A stretch of DNA of 64,000 nt, taken from the NCBI RefSeq assembly GCF_049240685.1, contig NZ_JBMLSD010000399.1:1-64000 (forward strand). The letters run 5' to 3'. The number at the start of each line of letters is the position of its first letter. Position 1 is the first letter of the stretch. This DNA comes from Flectobacillus sp049240685 (GTDB lineage Bacteria > Bacteroidota > Bacteroidia > Cytophagales > Spirosomataceae). The position numbers and the translations under genes are program-made. This document shows positions 25,935 to 34,979 of this stretch, one piece after another. Below the pieces are notes generated by a model, which was not told the DNA's origin, did not search any database, and saw only the letters and a list, made by a program, of their open reading frames with translations.

Positions 25935-28900
25935 CTCTACCGCTGGTTTCTTACGGAAATACTTGATACGAACTCGTTCGTTGATGTAGTACATACATGG
26001 CACGATTACGAGTGTAAGTACTGTCGAGAAACTTAAACCGAAGATAATGGTCCATGCCAAAATACCCCAGAATACCGCACTGTCACCACCAAAAGCAATA
26101 TGTGGATTGAATTCGGTAAACATCGTTACGAAGTCGATACTCAAACCTACCGCTAATGGTACAAGACCCAAGATAGCCGCAGAGGCTGTCAACAATACTG
26201 GTGTCAAACGTACGCTACCAGCTTCGATAATGGCTTCTTTCAATTCATATCCACGACCTCGTAGTTCGTCGGTAAACTCTATGAGGAGGATACCGTTTTT
26301 CACTACAATACCTGCCAAAGCAATAATACCTACACCCGACATGATTACAGAGAAAGTCATTCCGAATGCCATAAAGCCTAGTAAAACCCCAATCAGCGAT
26401 AGTAAGATTGTACCAAAGATGATTATAGGCTTCGAAAGTGAGTTAAACTGAATGGTCAACACCAAGAAAATCAATAAGATAGCACCACCAAATGCTACAC
26501 CCAAGAAGTTAGCTGTTTCGGCTTGTTCTTCTTGTTCACCTCCCATTTTCACTGTATAACCACTTGGTATCTCAACATCTTTAATCAAATCTGTTATTTG
26601 AGCTACGATTTGGTTGGCGTTGTATCCAGCCACAACATCCGAACCAAGGGTAATCACACGTTGCTGATTTTTACGGTTAATTTGGCTAAAAGTGGTTGAA
26701 TAGCTAATCGTTGCGATTGAGTTCAAAGGCACTTGGCGCAAAACGCCTCCCATAGTCATATCACGATAAGTGATGTTCAAGCTCAAAAGTTTCTCGATTT
26801 GATTACGATCACTTTGTTTGATTCGCAACTGAATAGGATACTCGTCCTTATCGTCACGGAACTTTGAAATTTCAGAACCAAATAAGGCTGTACGAATAGC
26901 CAAGGCTACTTGTGAAGAAGAAATACCTTCTCTTTGGGCTTTTTGTTTATCAACGTCTACGATAATTTCTGGCTTGTTGGTAATCAAATCACTTTTTAGT
27001 TCATCGATTCCTTTGATACCTGATTTTTCGATTCTGTCTTTAACGTCTTTTTCTAATTTTTGTAAAATAGTAAAATCATCTCCTGCAATCTCAATAGCAA
27101 TGGGTTTACCAGTTGGAGGACCGTTACGCTCTCTTTCTACCGAAATTTCACAACCAGGAAGAGGCGATTTTTTGAGTTCGTCACGAATTTCTTGCAAGAT
27201 TTTTTCTGAAGAAATTTCACCACGTTCTGTCTTTTTCACAAAAGCCACTGTTACTTTTGATTTTTGTGGGGTTGCCGAGCGATCTGGGTTGAAAGGGTCT
27301 CCCGCATTTTTGCCAACATTCGAAATAACCGAGTTTACTGCGACTTCTGCTTTATTTTTTTTGATAATACCAAACACTCGTTTCTCAATAATCTTAGTTA
27401 CCGAGTCTGTGGTACGAGCATCTGTACCTACTGGCATAACATTGTAAATGTACACGTAGTCTGGGTCACCACTCGGGAAGAAAATCACTTTAGGTTGAAC
27501 AACCCCCATCATGAAAAAAGTAAATACTAACAAACCGAAAGTAGCAATTACAACACCAATAGGACGTTTGCCATGAATTACCCAAGCAACTACCGCACGA
27601 TAGCGGTTTTTGAAAGCAGGAAGTGCCTTTTCTTGAAAAGGTAAAATAATTTTTGGTGTCAGAATAAAATGGTTGAATAGATACAAGGCCATGATAAACA
27701 CAAACAAGTTGCCTAGACCAAAATTGATAAAATAGCCTACCACTGCCAACAATCCCATTATAATCAACGGTTTCTTTAATGACTGTATACCTTCTACGTG
27801 ATGTGTTTCTTCATCGTGACGTTTCATAAATGATACCGCAAAAACAGGGTTCATGACATAGGCCACCAACAAAGAGGCAAACAACGTATAAATCAAGGTA
27901 ATAGGTAAAAATTTCATAAACTCACCTACAATACCAGGCCAAAACAACAACGGTACAAATGGCGCAATCGTGGTAAGCGTACCTGACAATACAGGTAAGA
28001 ACACTTCCGATGCTGCTAATTTTACGGCTTCAACAATACTCAACTTACGGAATTGGTTAAAGATACGGTGAGAGTTTTCGATTACCACAATGGCATCGTC
28101 TACCACAATACCCAAGCCTAGTAAGAAAGCAAACAATACAATGGTATTGAGCGTAAAGCCAGAGAAATACAAAGGAATAAAGGCAATTAACGCAGATAAT
28201 GGTACCGACAAACCCACAAAGATGGCATCGCGCACACCCATGAAGAACATCAATACAAATACTACAAATAAAAAGCCTAAAATTACGGTATTTACCAAGT
28301 CATCAATATCAGATTTGGTACGTTCTGATGAGTCGGCGGTAATTTGAACCTTAACCCCCTGTGGCAAACGAGTTTCCTCATATTTGTCCAAAATCTTTTC
28401 AATCTGCTCAGAAGCTGAAATCAAGTTTGCTCCGCTTCGTTTAATAACGTTGAGCGTAATAACCGAACGGTTATCTAAACGAGCAAAATCCTGACGTTCC
28501 TCATGACTATCAACTACTTCTGCCACATCACCAAGGCGAATCATGGCACCCGATGAAGAGCGTAACATAATATTAGCAATTTGATCGACTGTCTTAAACT
28601 CGCCCTTAACACGAAGTGTACGGCGTACGCCTTCTACATTCAAGTCGCCACCTGAAATATTGATATTTTCGCCTTGAACAGCCATTTGGATATCAGTAAA
28701 GGATAATCCTGAAGCCTGAGCTTTGTACAAATCAAGATTGATTTGGATTTCGCGGTTCAAAGCACCCACGATATCCACACGGGTAATCTCAGGCAAACCC
28801 TCAATCAAGTCTTGTAGCTCTTCTGCATAATCTTTCAGTTTTCCTAATGGATAATTACCCGCCAAATTGATATTCATAATCGGAAATTCCGAAAAGTTCA

Positions 28901-29348
28901 CATCTTGCGCTGTTGGCCCTGAATCTAGCTTTTGCGGTAAATCTTTCTTCGATTTATCTACCGCATCTCGTACTCGTTGCAATGCATCTTCAACTTTGAC
29001 GTTGGGGTTAAATTCTACAAGAATAACCGATACATCTTGCAAGGCGTTTGATTTGATACGTTTTACCCCTTGAATCGTCTTTAGTTGTTTTTCAATAGGC
29101 TTGTTGATTACGTTTTCAATATCCGCAGGGGTTGTACCAAAATAAATAGTTTGCACATAAATTTGTGGTACTTTAATATCAGGGAATTGTTCTTTGGGTA
29201 GGCTTCTATAGATACCTAAACCCGCCAAAAACACCATAAAGGTGAACAGGTAAACGGTGGTTTGATTGGAGGCTAGCCATCCAATCATCTTATAGATTCC
29301 ACCACTACCATGAGGTAATTCTTGTATATCTTTTTCTTGATTTTCCAT
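25932..29348 (-). CDS. RND efflux transporter, inner-membrane permease
   Basis: A 1138-residue proton-driven pump of the AcrB/HAE1 superfamily. N-terminal TM with YRSLPKEQFPDIKVPQIYV, the TM4 motif GIVVDDAIVVIEN with the proton-relay pair Asp417-Asp418, and the C-terminal repeat of the fold are all present. It is longer than typical 1030-1050 aa members because of an insert after TM6 (about residues 510-570) containing extra hydrophobic segments. ATG at 29348 (MENQEKDIQEL) is used; an in-frame ATG at 29402 adds 18 unlike residues. It is the last gene of a tetR-tolC-adaptor-pump operon. Substrate unknown. Confidence 0.95.
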   Translation of the reverse strand: MENQEKDIQELPHGSGGIYKMIGWLASNQTTVYLFTFMVFLAGLGIYRSLPKEQFPDIKVPQIYVQTIYFGTTPADIENVINKPIEKQLKTIQGVKRIKSNALQDVSVILVEFNPNVKVEDALQRVRDAVDKSKKDLPQKLDSGPTAQDVNFSEFPIMNINLAGNYPLGKLKDYAEELQDLIEGLPEITRVDIVGALNREIQINLDLYKAQASGLSFTDIQMAVQGENINISGGDLNVEGVRRTLRVKGEFKTVDQIANIMLRSSSGAMIRLGDVAEVVDSHEERQDFARLDNRSVITLNVIKRSGANLISASEQIEKILDKYEETRLPQGVKVQITADSSERTKSDIDDLVNTVILGFLFVVFVLMFFMGVRDAIFVGLSVPLSALIAFIPLYFSGFTLNTIVLFAFLLGLGIVVDDAIVVIENSHRIFNQFRKLSIVEAVKLAASEVFLPVLSGTLTTIAPFVPLLFWPGIVGEFMKFLPITLIYTLFASLLVAYVMNPVFAVSFMKRHDEETHHVEGIQSLKKPLIIMGLLAVVGYFINFGLGNLFVFIMALYLFNHFILTPKIILPFQEKALPAFKNRYRAVVAWVIHGKRPIGVVIATFGLLVFTFFMMGVVQPKVIFFPSGDPDYVYIYNVMPVGTDARTTDSVTKIIEKRVFGIIKKNKAEVAVNSVISNVGKNAGDPFNPDRSATPQKSKVTVAFVKKTERGEISSEKILQEIRDELKKSPLPGCEISVERERNGPPTGKPIAIEIAGDDFTILQKLEKDVKDRIEKSGIKGIDELKSDLITNKPEIIVDVDKQKAQREGISSSQVALAIRTALFGSEISKFRDDKDEYPIQLRIKQSDRNQIEKLLSLNITYRDMTMGGVLRQVPLNSIATISYSTTFSQINRKNQQRVITLGSDVVAGYNANQIVAQITDLIKDVEIPSGYTVKMGGEQEEQAETANFLGVAFGGAILLIFLVLTIQFNSLSKPIIIFGTILLSLIGVLLGFMAFGMTFSVIMSGVGIIALAGIVVKNGILLIEFTDELRGRGYELKEAIIEAGSVRLTPVLLTASAAILGLVPLAVGLSIDFVTMFTEFNPHIAFGGDSAVFWGILAWTIIFGLSFSTVLTLVIVPCMYYINERVRIKYFRKKPAVE

Positions 29349-29494
29349 TTTAATACAGATAGTTATACAGCCATCGGTTTTTACGCTATGGTCTGTTGGC
29401 AAGTATTTCTTACCTATTTATCCTTAGAAATGATGCGATTGAATTTGGATTGTGGATAACTAATTGTTTTCCACAATCCAGATATTTATCTAGA

Positions 29495-30610
29495 TTAGTA
29501 GCTCAACGGAGTACCATCAACTAGGTCTTGATATCCTTGCGTAATCAAAAGCTCTCCAGCCGAAAGTCCTTCGATGATTTCGATATTACCATTATAGCTC
29601 AAACCCGTTTTTACTTTACGACCACGCGCTACTTTTTTACCATTTTCGGTAACAGCTACATAAACAATATCGCCTAACTCTGTATTCTGAATTAGGTTTT
29701 GAAGAATCACAATCGAATTAGCTTTTGACAAATCGTTGATAGTCATAATGGCCACTTGGTTTGGCTTTAATTGTCCACCCAAGTTTGGCACTTTAGCTTC
29801 TACGCCAAAAGTTCTTGAAACAGGATCTACTAGTGCATCTACAACCCCAACTTTTGTGTTCAACTCCTTATTGATATCTGGGAATTTCACATTTAATGCA
29901 TCTCCTCGTTTTACAGAACCTAAATAAGTATCAGCTACTTTACCTACAACTTTCAAATTCCCAACGTTTACCAATTGAAAAATAGGCTGACCTGGCATAC
30001 CCATTTCACCTACCTTTTGGCGAACTACCTCAACTGTGCCAGCGATTGGCGCATATACTTTAGTCATTGCCAATTGAGCTTCCATCGTTACAATACGTTT
30101 TTCAAGCGCTTCTTTATTGGCTTTTGCTTGTAAGTATTGTACCTCCGTACCAATTTGTTGATCCCAAAGGGCTTTTTGTTTGTTGAAAAGCGTAACAGCA
30201 AGGTCTAACTGTTGCTTGATTTCGGCCATCGACTGCTTTAATACAGTATTGTCGATTGTAGCTACTAATTGACCTTTTTTTACAGCTTGGCCAACACTTA
30301 CTAACACGCTAGTTAGTTGTCCACTCATTTGTGGAGTAACTTGTACAATATTTTCGGAGCTTACCAACCCTTGGACTTCAACAAAGTGTTTGAAGCTTTG
30401 TGGTTGAACTGGGCTTACCGATACCGTTACAATTTTTTGCTCCTCTTTTTTCTCTGTTTTGCCTAATTCTTTCTCTAAACCTTTGATTTTGGTTTCAATT
30501 TCCTGTTTTTGAGCTTTTAAGGCTTCCAATTCGGCTTTCTTATCTGTTGGCTTATTGCAGGCTGCCAATAAAAATAAGGCAGAGGCTATTGCTAAGTATT
30601 GCTTTTTCAT
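29495..30610 (-). CDS. RND efflux periplasmic adaptor (membrane fusion protein)
   Basis: A 371-residue lipoprotein adaptor. The lipobox ALFLLAAC places the lipidated Cys at 18. A charged coiled coil follows (about 25-60, KKAELEALKAQKQEIETKIKG), then the split lipoyl domain (VSVGQAVKKGQLVATIDNTV and KVYAPIAGTVEVVRQKVGEM) flanking a second helical hairpin, then beta-barrel and membrane-proximal domains. It links the RND pump to the TolC-like channel encoded on either side of it. The order tetR-tolC-adaptor-pump is common in Bacteroidota. Confidence 0.94.
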   Translation of the reverse strand: MKKQYLAIASALFLLAACNKPTDKKAELEALKAQKQEIETKIKGLEKELGKTEKKEEQKIVTVSVSPVQPQSFKHFVEVQGLVSSENIVQVTPQMSGQLTSVLVSVGQAVKKGQLVATIDNTVLKQSMAEIKQQLDLAVTLFNKQKALWDQQIGTEVQYLQAKANKEALEKRIVTMEAQLAMTKVYAPIAGTVEVVRQKVGEMGMPGQPIFQLVNVGNLKVVGKVADTYLGSVKRGDALNVKFPDINKELNTKVGVVDALVDPVSRTFGVEAKVPNLGGQLKPNQVAIMTINDLSKANSIVILQNLIQNTELGDIVYVAVTENGKKVARGRKVKTGLSYNGNIEIIEGLSAGELLITQGYQDLVDGTPLSY

Positions 30611-30641
30611 TATTTCTTTTTTGCGATTTTAATATTAGGGA

Positions 30642-31991
30642 TTATTCTACATATAGTTTGCCTTTGGCTTTATCAAGGTCAACCTTAGCAATTAGGACAT
30701 TGTATAATGTAGCAAAATAATTATTTTGAGCTTCTTTGTATGACGATTCGGCATTGACTAATTCTAAGTTTGTACCAACACCTTGTTCATATTTGATTTT
30801 GGTAACACGCACAACCTCTTTGGCCAAATCCATATTATGTTTTTGTTCTTGAAGTGTTTCGTAGGCATTTTTCAAGGTAATCTGACCTTGTTTTACCTGC
30901 AAGTCAATACTATTTTGTAAGAAATTAAAGTTTTCTTTAATCTTCTGTACGGCATTCGCGGCTTGAATAATTTTGTATTTTTTCGAGAAACCGTCAAAAA
31001 TTGGAACTTGGATAGAAAAGCCAAGTGTAGCGGCGTTAAACCAAGGTTTTGTAATTAAATCGCCAAATTGTGGACGCCCCGTCGAATACCCATACGTACT
31101 TGTCAGATACACTTTTGGCAAATAACCTGCCTTTTGATTTTTCAAATCTAATTGGGCCAAACGATCTTGTGTTTGCAACATCGAATATTCTATACGGTCA
31201 CCATATTGGAAAGGTGTTTCGTTTTCTGGTAAAAATTCATTTAAGTTGACACTGCTCAATTTGTCGGTTACGGCCACTGGTTCTGTTAGGGGTAAACCCA
31301 TCTGAAACTTGAGTAAGTTATAACTCAATTCCTGCAAACGCTCTACATTTTTGTATTCAATCGAAAGGTTATTTTTTTGTACCTCTAATCGTTGTACGTC
31401 GAGTTTTTCAACAAATCCTTGTTGATTCAATGCTTTGGTTTGATTGAAAAGTGAATCAAGGCGACCAATATTGAGCCTAAGAATCTCTAAACGCTCCTCA
31501 TTGACAAGAATACCATAGTAGGCCTTCGTCACATTTTCAGCAATTTGCTGTTTGGTTTGAGTAAGTGACTTGGCTGATAACTCTTTGTAAACGTCAGCCG
31601 CTTTTAAGCCCAAAGTATACGAACCATCAAACAATAATTGGCTCAAGCTCGCTACGGCACTACCACTATTACGGACCCCAAATTCGGCAGCTACCACATC
31701 GCCTTCTTTTGCATTTGGGTCAAATGTTCTGGCTGGAATAAATACCCTCTGAATAATAAGGTTGTTGGTATACCCAATATTTGCATTTACCTGTGGCAAT
31801 CCCATCGCTTTGATTTCATTTACCTTGGCGCTGGCATTCAATACATCAAGCTGTGCGGTTTTTACATTCGAATGGTTCTTTACTGCATAATCTATCGCTT
31901 CCTTGAGGGTGTAGCTTTGTTGGGCACGCGCTACTACCGAAGTAAGCAATATACTGAAAGTCAGTAAGCTACTTTTAAGTTTAGTTTTCAT
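30642..31991 (-). CDS. TolC family outer-membrane efflux protein
   Basis: A 449-residue outer-membrane channel with signal peptide (about 1-24, LLTSVVARAQQS) and the two-fold TolC repeat: SYTLKEAIDYAVKNHSNVKT at the start and KYEQGVGTNLELVNAESSYK near the C-terminus are typical OEP signatures. Long helical stretches dominate. It is co-directional with and 31 bp upstream of the adaptor gene. Confidence 0.94.
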   Translation of the reverse strand: MKTKLKSSLLTFSILLTSVVARAQQSYTLKEAIDYAVKNHSNVKTAQLDVLNASAKVNEIKAMGLPQVNANIGYTNNLIIQRVFIPARTFDPNAKEGDVVAAEFGVRNSGSAVASLSQLLFDGSYTLGLKAADVYKELSAKSLTQTKQQIAENVTKAYYGILVNEERLEILRLNIGRLDSLFNQTKALNQQGFVEKLDVQRLEVQKNNLSIEYKNVERLQELSYNLLKFQMGLPLTEPVAVTDKLSSVNLNEFLPENETPFQYGDRIEYSMLQTQDRLAQLDLKNQKAGYLPKVYLTSTYGYSTGRPQFGDLITKPWFNAATLGFSIQVPIFDGFSKKYKIIQAANAVQKIKENFNFLQNSIDLQVKQGQITLKNAYETLQEQKHNMDLAKEVVRVTKIKYEQGVGTNLELVNAESSYKEAQNNYFATLYNVLIAKVDLDKAKGKLYVE

Positions 31992-32111
31992 TTTTGACTA
32001 GATAATTAGTAAAATTTTAAAGAACATATATGCATTGTGACTTGAGAAAAAGAATAATTGAATATTTGTATGTAGTAGAAAAACATACCAAATCGCTGAT
32101 TATCCATTAAT

Positions 32112-32265
32112 CCTGTACTTAGGATTTCCAACAATTTCAGATTTGGCATTTCTGATTTCGGAAATAAAGCAAAACGCCCTTATTTCTTACAAAATATAGA
32201 AGCATACACTTTCGAAATCCAACATCCGATATCCGAAATAAACAGTTTTAAAAACCTTTTTACAC
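32112..32265. mobile_element. MITE-like element (about 154 bp), copy 2, inverted
   Basis: Reverse-complement relative of 14094-14250. The end CCTGTACTTAGGATT (from 32112) matches the terminal repeat, the core GATTTCGGAAATAAAG is followed by TACAAAATATAGAAGCATAC, and the right part ATCCAACATCCGATATCCGA (from about 32217) is almost identical to the other copy. It fills the gap between tolC and tetR, so it lies inside the presumed operon. Confidence 0.65.
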
Positions 32266-32282
32266 CCCTAATTATTCATCAC

Positions 32283-32888
32283 TCATTCACTTAACAGATT
32301 GAGATAGTTATTATATAATTTGAGACCTTCGTCTGACAAAACACCTCTAATAAAATGGTCAATCAAGGCGATTTGAACTTCAATAAACGAAAATCTATCA
32401 GGTGGAAAAACTTGCATATCAAATGCAATAAAAATTGATTCTAGGTGTATTTTGGCTATAATTTCTACTTTGATTTCTGGTCTAAACAAGCCATCAGAGA
32501 TACCTTTTTCAAGGTCTCTAATCATTTGAGTCAGAATAAAATTCTGTTTGTGCTCCATGAATAAATTCCATGCACGAGGGTGGTATTTCTTGATGTCATA
32601 AAGCATCGTTGGGTTGATTTCACAAAAAGATTTTTTTAACATTTCGATGGTCTTAACCATCTTTTCGACCACATTCTTCGAAGTATCCGTCATGGTTTGA
32701 TACTCACTCTTATCTTCCTCTAATAGATGTACCGCAACCTGAAAAACTATTTCGTCTTTATCCGAAAAATGTTGATAAATGGTTTTTTTAGAAATCCCCA
32801 ACTCCTTGGCAATGTCATCCATCGTTATAGATTTTACCCCATAACGCATAAATAAACGACCGCTGGTTTCAATAATTCTTTCCTTCAT
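32283..32888 (-). CDS. TetR family transcriptional regulator
   Basis: A 201-residue repressor: N-terminal helix-turn-helix ITMDDIAKELGISKKTIYQHFSDKDEIV (about 21-48) and a variable ligand-binding C-terminal domain. It is the first gene of the efflux operon, and the promoter upstream carries three alternating GGAAACTAT half-sites, so autoregulation and control of the pump are likely (inference). A MITE-like element lies between it and tolC. Confidence 0.93.
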   Translation of the reverse strand: MKERIIETSGRLFMRYGVKSITMDDIAKELGISKKTIYQHFSDKDEIVFQVAVHLLEEDKSEYQTMTDTSKNVVEKMVKTIEMLKKSFCEINPTMLYDIKKYHPRAWNLFMEHKQNFILTQMIRDLEKGISDGLFRPEIKVEIIAKIHLESIFIAFDMQVFPPDRFSFIEVQIALIDHFIRGVLSDEGLKLYNNYLNLLSE

Positions 32889-32952
32889 TTCTAATTGTTA
32901 AAATTGCTAAAGTCTTGATAGTGTGGCTGATTTTGCAAGTTTAGCAGAGGCT

Positions 32953-33016
32953 GGAAACTATTTGGTTTCTTATAGTTTCCAAAGGCAAAACTATGGAAAC
33001 TATAAAAAGGTTCAAA
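32953..33016 (-). promoter_or_regulatory. Promoter and operator of the tetR-efflux operon
   Basis: On the minus strand TTTG (33013-33016) and TAGTTTTG (32986-32993) are separated by exactly 19 bp, a full consensus promoter. Three half-sites flank and enter it: GGAAACTAT (32953-32961), its complement ATAGTTTCC (32972-32980) and GGAAACTAT again (32995-33003, in the spacer). The predicted start, near 32979, falls within the middle half-site. A regulator bound here would block transcription. Confidence 0.7.
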
Positions 33017-33264
33017 GTTTTCTGTGATTTTTTGTAGAAAAGTCCTACCAGTATGATGAATGGAAATGGGTATGGATAAATGGTAAAGCCTTGATAAAGA
33101 AGATTTTGAAAAATATAACTATATTATGATATTTTATAATAAATTGTATTTTGACAAGGCGTACATAATGATGGAAAGGGGCTATGCAGCGATAATGAAG
33201 ATCAACAGTGGCAAACTATAATGGGAAAGACTGTAAGTATTCAATGATGATACCAGATTGAAGC

Positions 33265-33427
33265 ACTCGGCTTTAAGGCATTAGGCAAGCACAATTTAAC
33301 ACTCTTTGCCTAGCGCCTGTTGCCTTCAACATAAAACTTAAATTTTATTTTACTAACTAATTATTAGTGCTGAATTATGAGTTATAAATTTTACATTCGC
33401 AATTCATCACTCACAATTCACCACTAA
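33265..33427. repeat. Mixed dispersed repeats downstream of the cupin gene
   Basis: 33265-33352 is a relative of the 110-bp unit at 52930-53440 (shares TTTAACACTCTTTGCCT, GCCTGTTGCCTTCAA and AAAACTTAAATTTT). 33371-33427 holds a second family, ACATTCGCAATTCATCACTC then ACAATTCACCACT, also present at 39463-39500. The rest of the 32889-33434 gap holds the tetR promoter and nothing else I recognise. Confidence 0.6.
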
Positions 33428-33434
33428 AACTGAC

Positions 33435-33956
33435 TTATCTACCGAAGTCATCTTGCAAACGTACGATATCTTCTTCGTCAGATGGTGTTTCGGGGTCGGT
33501 ATGTTGCCAAATTTCAGCAACCACTCCCCACGATTCCAAACCGATTAGTCTGTGACGTTCGCCCTTATCCATTTGGATAAAACTACCTGATTCCAATCTT
33601 TTTACCTCGTCGCCTTCTTCGTCGGTTGGGCTAATTTTTACACCCACGGTTGTTCCAGCAATTACTTTCCAAATCTCAGCACGACGAAAGTGATACTGCC
33701 AAGAAAGGCGTTTTTCGGGTGCTACAACCAAAATTTTGGGGCTTAACTTATTGGTAATCTGAATTTCAGACATTTCCAAATGAGGGAAATACGTACTTGC
33801 AAATGCAGGAGCTTGAGTTTCGTCAATTACAAAAAAACCACCCCAAGGACGAGTTTGGTCTTGCTTAACAACATTAAACCCCAAGGTTGCTAATTCTGAG
33901 GCAATTTGTTCGAAAATTTCTTCTTTACTTGAGTTGGGAGAGATGTTTAGGTTCAT
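33435..33956 (-). CDS. Cupin protein, mannose-6-phosphate isomerase type II-like
   Basis: A 173-residue protein resembling the C-terminal cupin domain of ManC-type phosphomannose isomerases: TRPWGGFFVIDE, KILVVAPEKRLSWQYHFRRAEIW (about 73-95), TVGVKIS and GSFIQMDKGERHRLIGLESW. His88 of QYHFRRAEIW and His133 of GERHRL are the expected metal ligands. Such proteins are often labelled phosphoheptose isomerase in Bacteroidota, but the role is not proven. It stands alone between the tetR promoter region and the LytTR gene. Confidence 0.75.
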   Translation of the reverse strand: MNLNISPNSSKEEIFEQIASELATLGFNVVKQDQTRPWGGFFVIDETQAPAFASTYFPHLEMSEIQITNKLSPKILVVAPEKRLSWQYHFRRAEIWKVIAGTTVGVKISPTDEEGDEVKRLESGSFIQMDKGERHRLIGLESWGVVAEIWQHTDPETPSDEEDIVRLQDDFGR

Positions 33957-34278
33957 AAGATAATTGTTAATTAAATAGATAAACTTTCAAGAGAAAGAGA
34001 CCTGAGAATGCAAATAATACTCCATTAGATATGAGTATTCCCCCAAAAATCCATCTTTTTGTCTATCTATTATGGAGTTATCGACACAAAGTTACAATCC
34101 TTTGTGAAGAGATAATGTACCTTAAAATAATTTCATTTTTACTTAAAAACTATCTTCGATTAGTACAATTCCAATTTCTTGCCACTTTCTAAAATACTGA
34201 ACGCTAAGTATTTGATGCCTGAGCCACTAATTTGATATTTGTATTAACCTTGTTTCCCAAAAATTAATAGCTCACATC
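33957..34278. other. Intergenic region between divergent cupin and LytTR genes
   Basis: About 320 bp without a plausible ORF. It must contain both promoters. A minus-strand TAACTTTG box (34087-34094) could serve the cupin gene but lacks a clear -33 element. No repeats were recognised. Confidence 0.4.
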
Positions 34279-34578
34279 ATGAACACTACCCAACCTCCTC
34301 GCTTAACTATCGGGCGAAAATACTTTTATTTTTCCCAAGACATTATGTATTTCGAAGGCTCCATCAATTATACCTTCGTGTATTTACAAACAGGTAGAAA
34401 AGATATTATGGCACAGACTATCGGACGAGTTGCTACGAAAACCGACGAAGGTTTTGTGCGTATTAGTCGTAAACACCTTGTCAATCGCCAGTACATTAGC
34501 TCCATACACAAAGACTACGTAGAATTGCTCGATAAAAGTATTTTGCCCATTGCCCGTCGCAGAAGAAGAAATGTTTAG
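34279..34578 (+). CDS. LytTR-type DNA-binding protein (single domain)
   Basis: A 99-residue protein consisting only of a LytTR domain: IMYFEGSINYTFVYLQTGRK, then GFVRISRKHLVNRQYISSIH and the basic end RRRRRNV. Normally this domain is the output of AgrA/LytR response regulators behind a receiver domain. Here no receiver or membrane part is encoded, and no histidine kinase is near. It may act alone as a constitutive or autoregulated transcription factor. A strong terminator follows. Confidence 0.88.
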   Translation: MNTTQPPRLTIGRKYFYFSQDIMYFEGSINYTFVYLQTGRKDIMAQTIGRVATKTDEGFVRISRKHLVNRQYISSIHKDYVELLDKSILPIARRRRRNV

Positions 34579-34689
34579 AAACTGATTAAAAATAACGAGA
34601 TACTAATGAGAACATCGATACGATTTACTTAACAGAAAACATAAGTCATCCCGAATGTTTAGGATTAGGATTATTCTCCAAGTTTTTAC

Positions 34690-34728
34690 AAAAAAGCGGT
34701 CGAAAACCTATTTTTCGACCGCTTTTTT
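34690..34728 (+). terminator. Intrinsic terminator downstream of the LytTR gene
   Basis: AAAAAGCGGTCGAAAA and TTTTTCGACCGCTTTTTT form a long stem with a 4-5 nt loop. The symmetric A/T runs allow function on both strands. Confidence 0.9.
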
Positions 34729-34770
34729 GATGCTATTATGCTCGATACAAATGACTTGGGCGCAATCATT

Positions 34771-34791
34771 GAGACGCAATCATTGCGTCTC
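34771..34791. repeat. Short palindrome GAGACGCAA-TCA-TTGCGTCTC
   Basis: Perfect 9-bp arms with a 3-nt centre, preceded by a partial copy CGCAATCATT at 34761-34770. Similar GAGACGCAA palindromes are, to my knowledge, scattered in several unrelated genomes. It lies in a gene-free stretch. Confidence 0.6.
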
Positions 34792-34894
34792 TACGGGTTT
34801 TCACATAATCACTCAATCGCTAATTAGGAATGATTTATGTTTGTTTATGAGTTAAAACACTAAAAATCAGAGTTTTACAAAAACCTTAGAACGG

Positions 34895-34973
34895 TTTCGG
34901 ATTTGAGATTTCTGATTGTGGAAAGTAATGAGGTAATTTTATATTTCCGCAATCAGAAATCCCGAGTCCGAAA
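34895..34973. mobile_element. MITE-like family member, short copy
   Basis: Two 30-nt imperfect inverted arms: TTTCGGATTTGAGATTTCTG... (34895-34924) and ...AATCAGAAATCCCGAGTCCG AAA (34944-34973), differing at only a few positions. They share the TTTCGGAT / ATTTCCGNAATC core with the elements at 14094 and 32112. It ends a few bases before the oxidoreductase stop codon and could act as its terminator hairpin. Confidence 0.5.
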
Positions 34974-34979
34974 TAATAC

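Noticed and set aside
26047..28347. Several plus-strand frames of 85-157 codons
   Set aside because: Antisense to the RND pump gene; typical shadow frames.
34655..34855. 66-codon frame after the LytTR gene
   Set aside because: Runs through the terminator hairpin and the GAGACGCAA palindrome, with no protein-like features.
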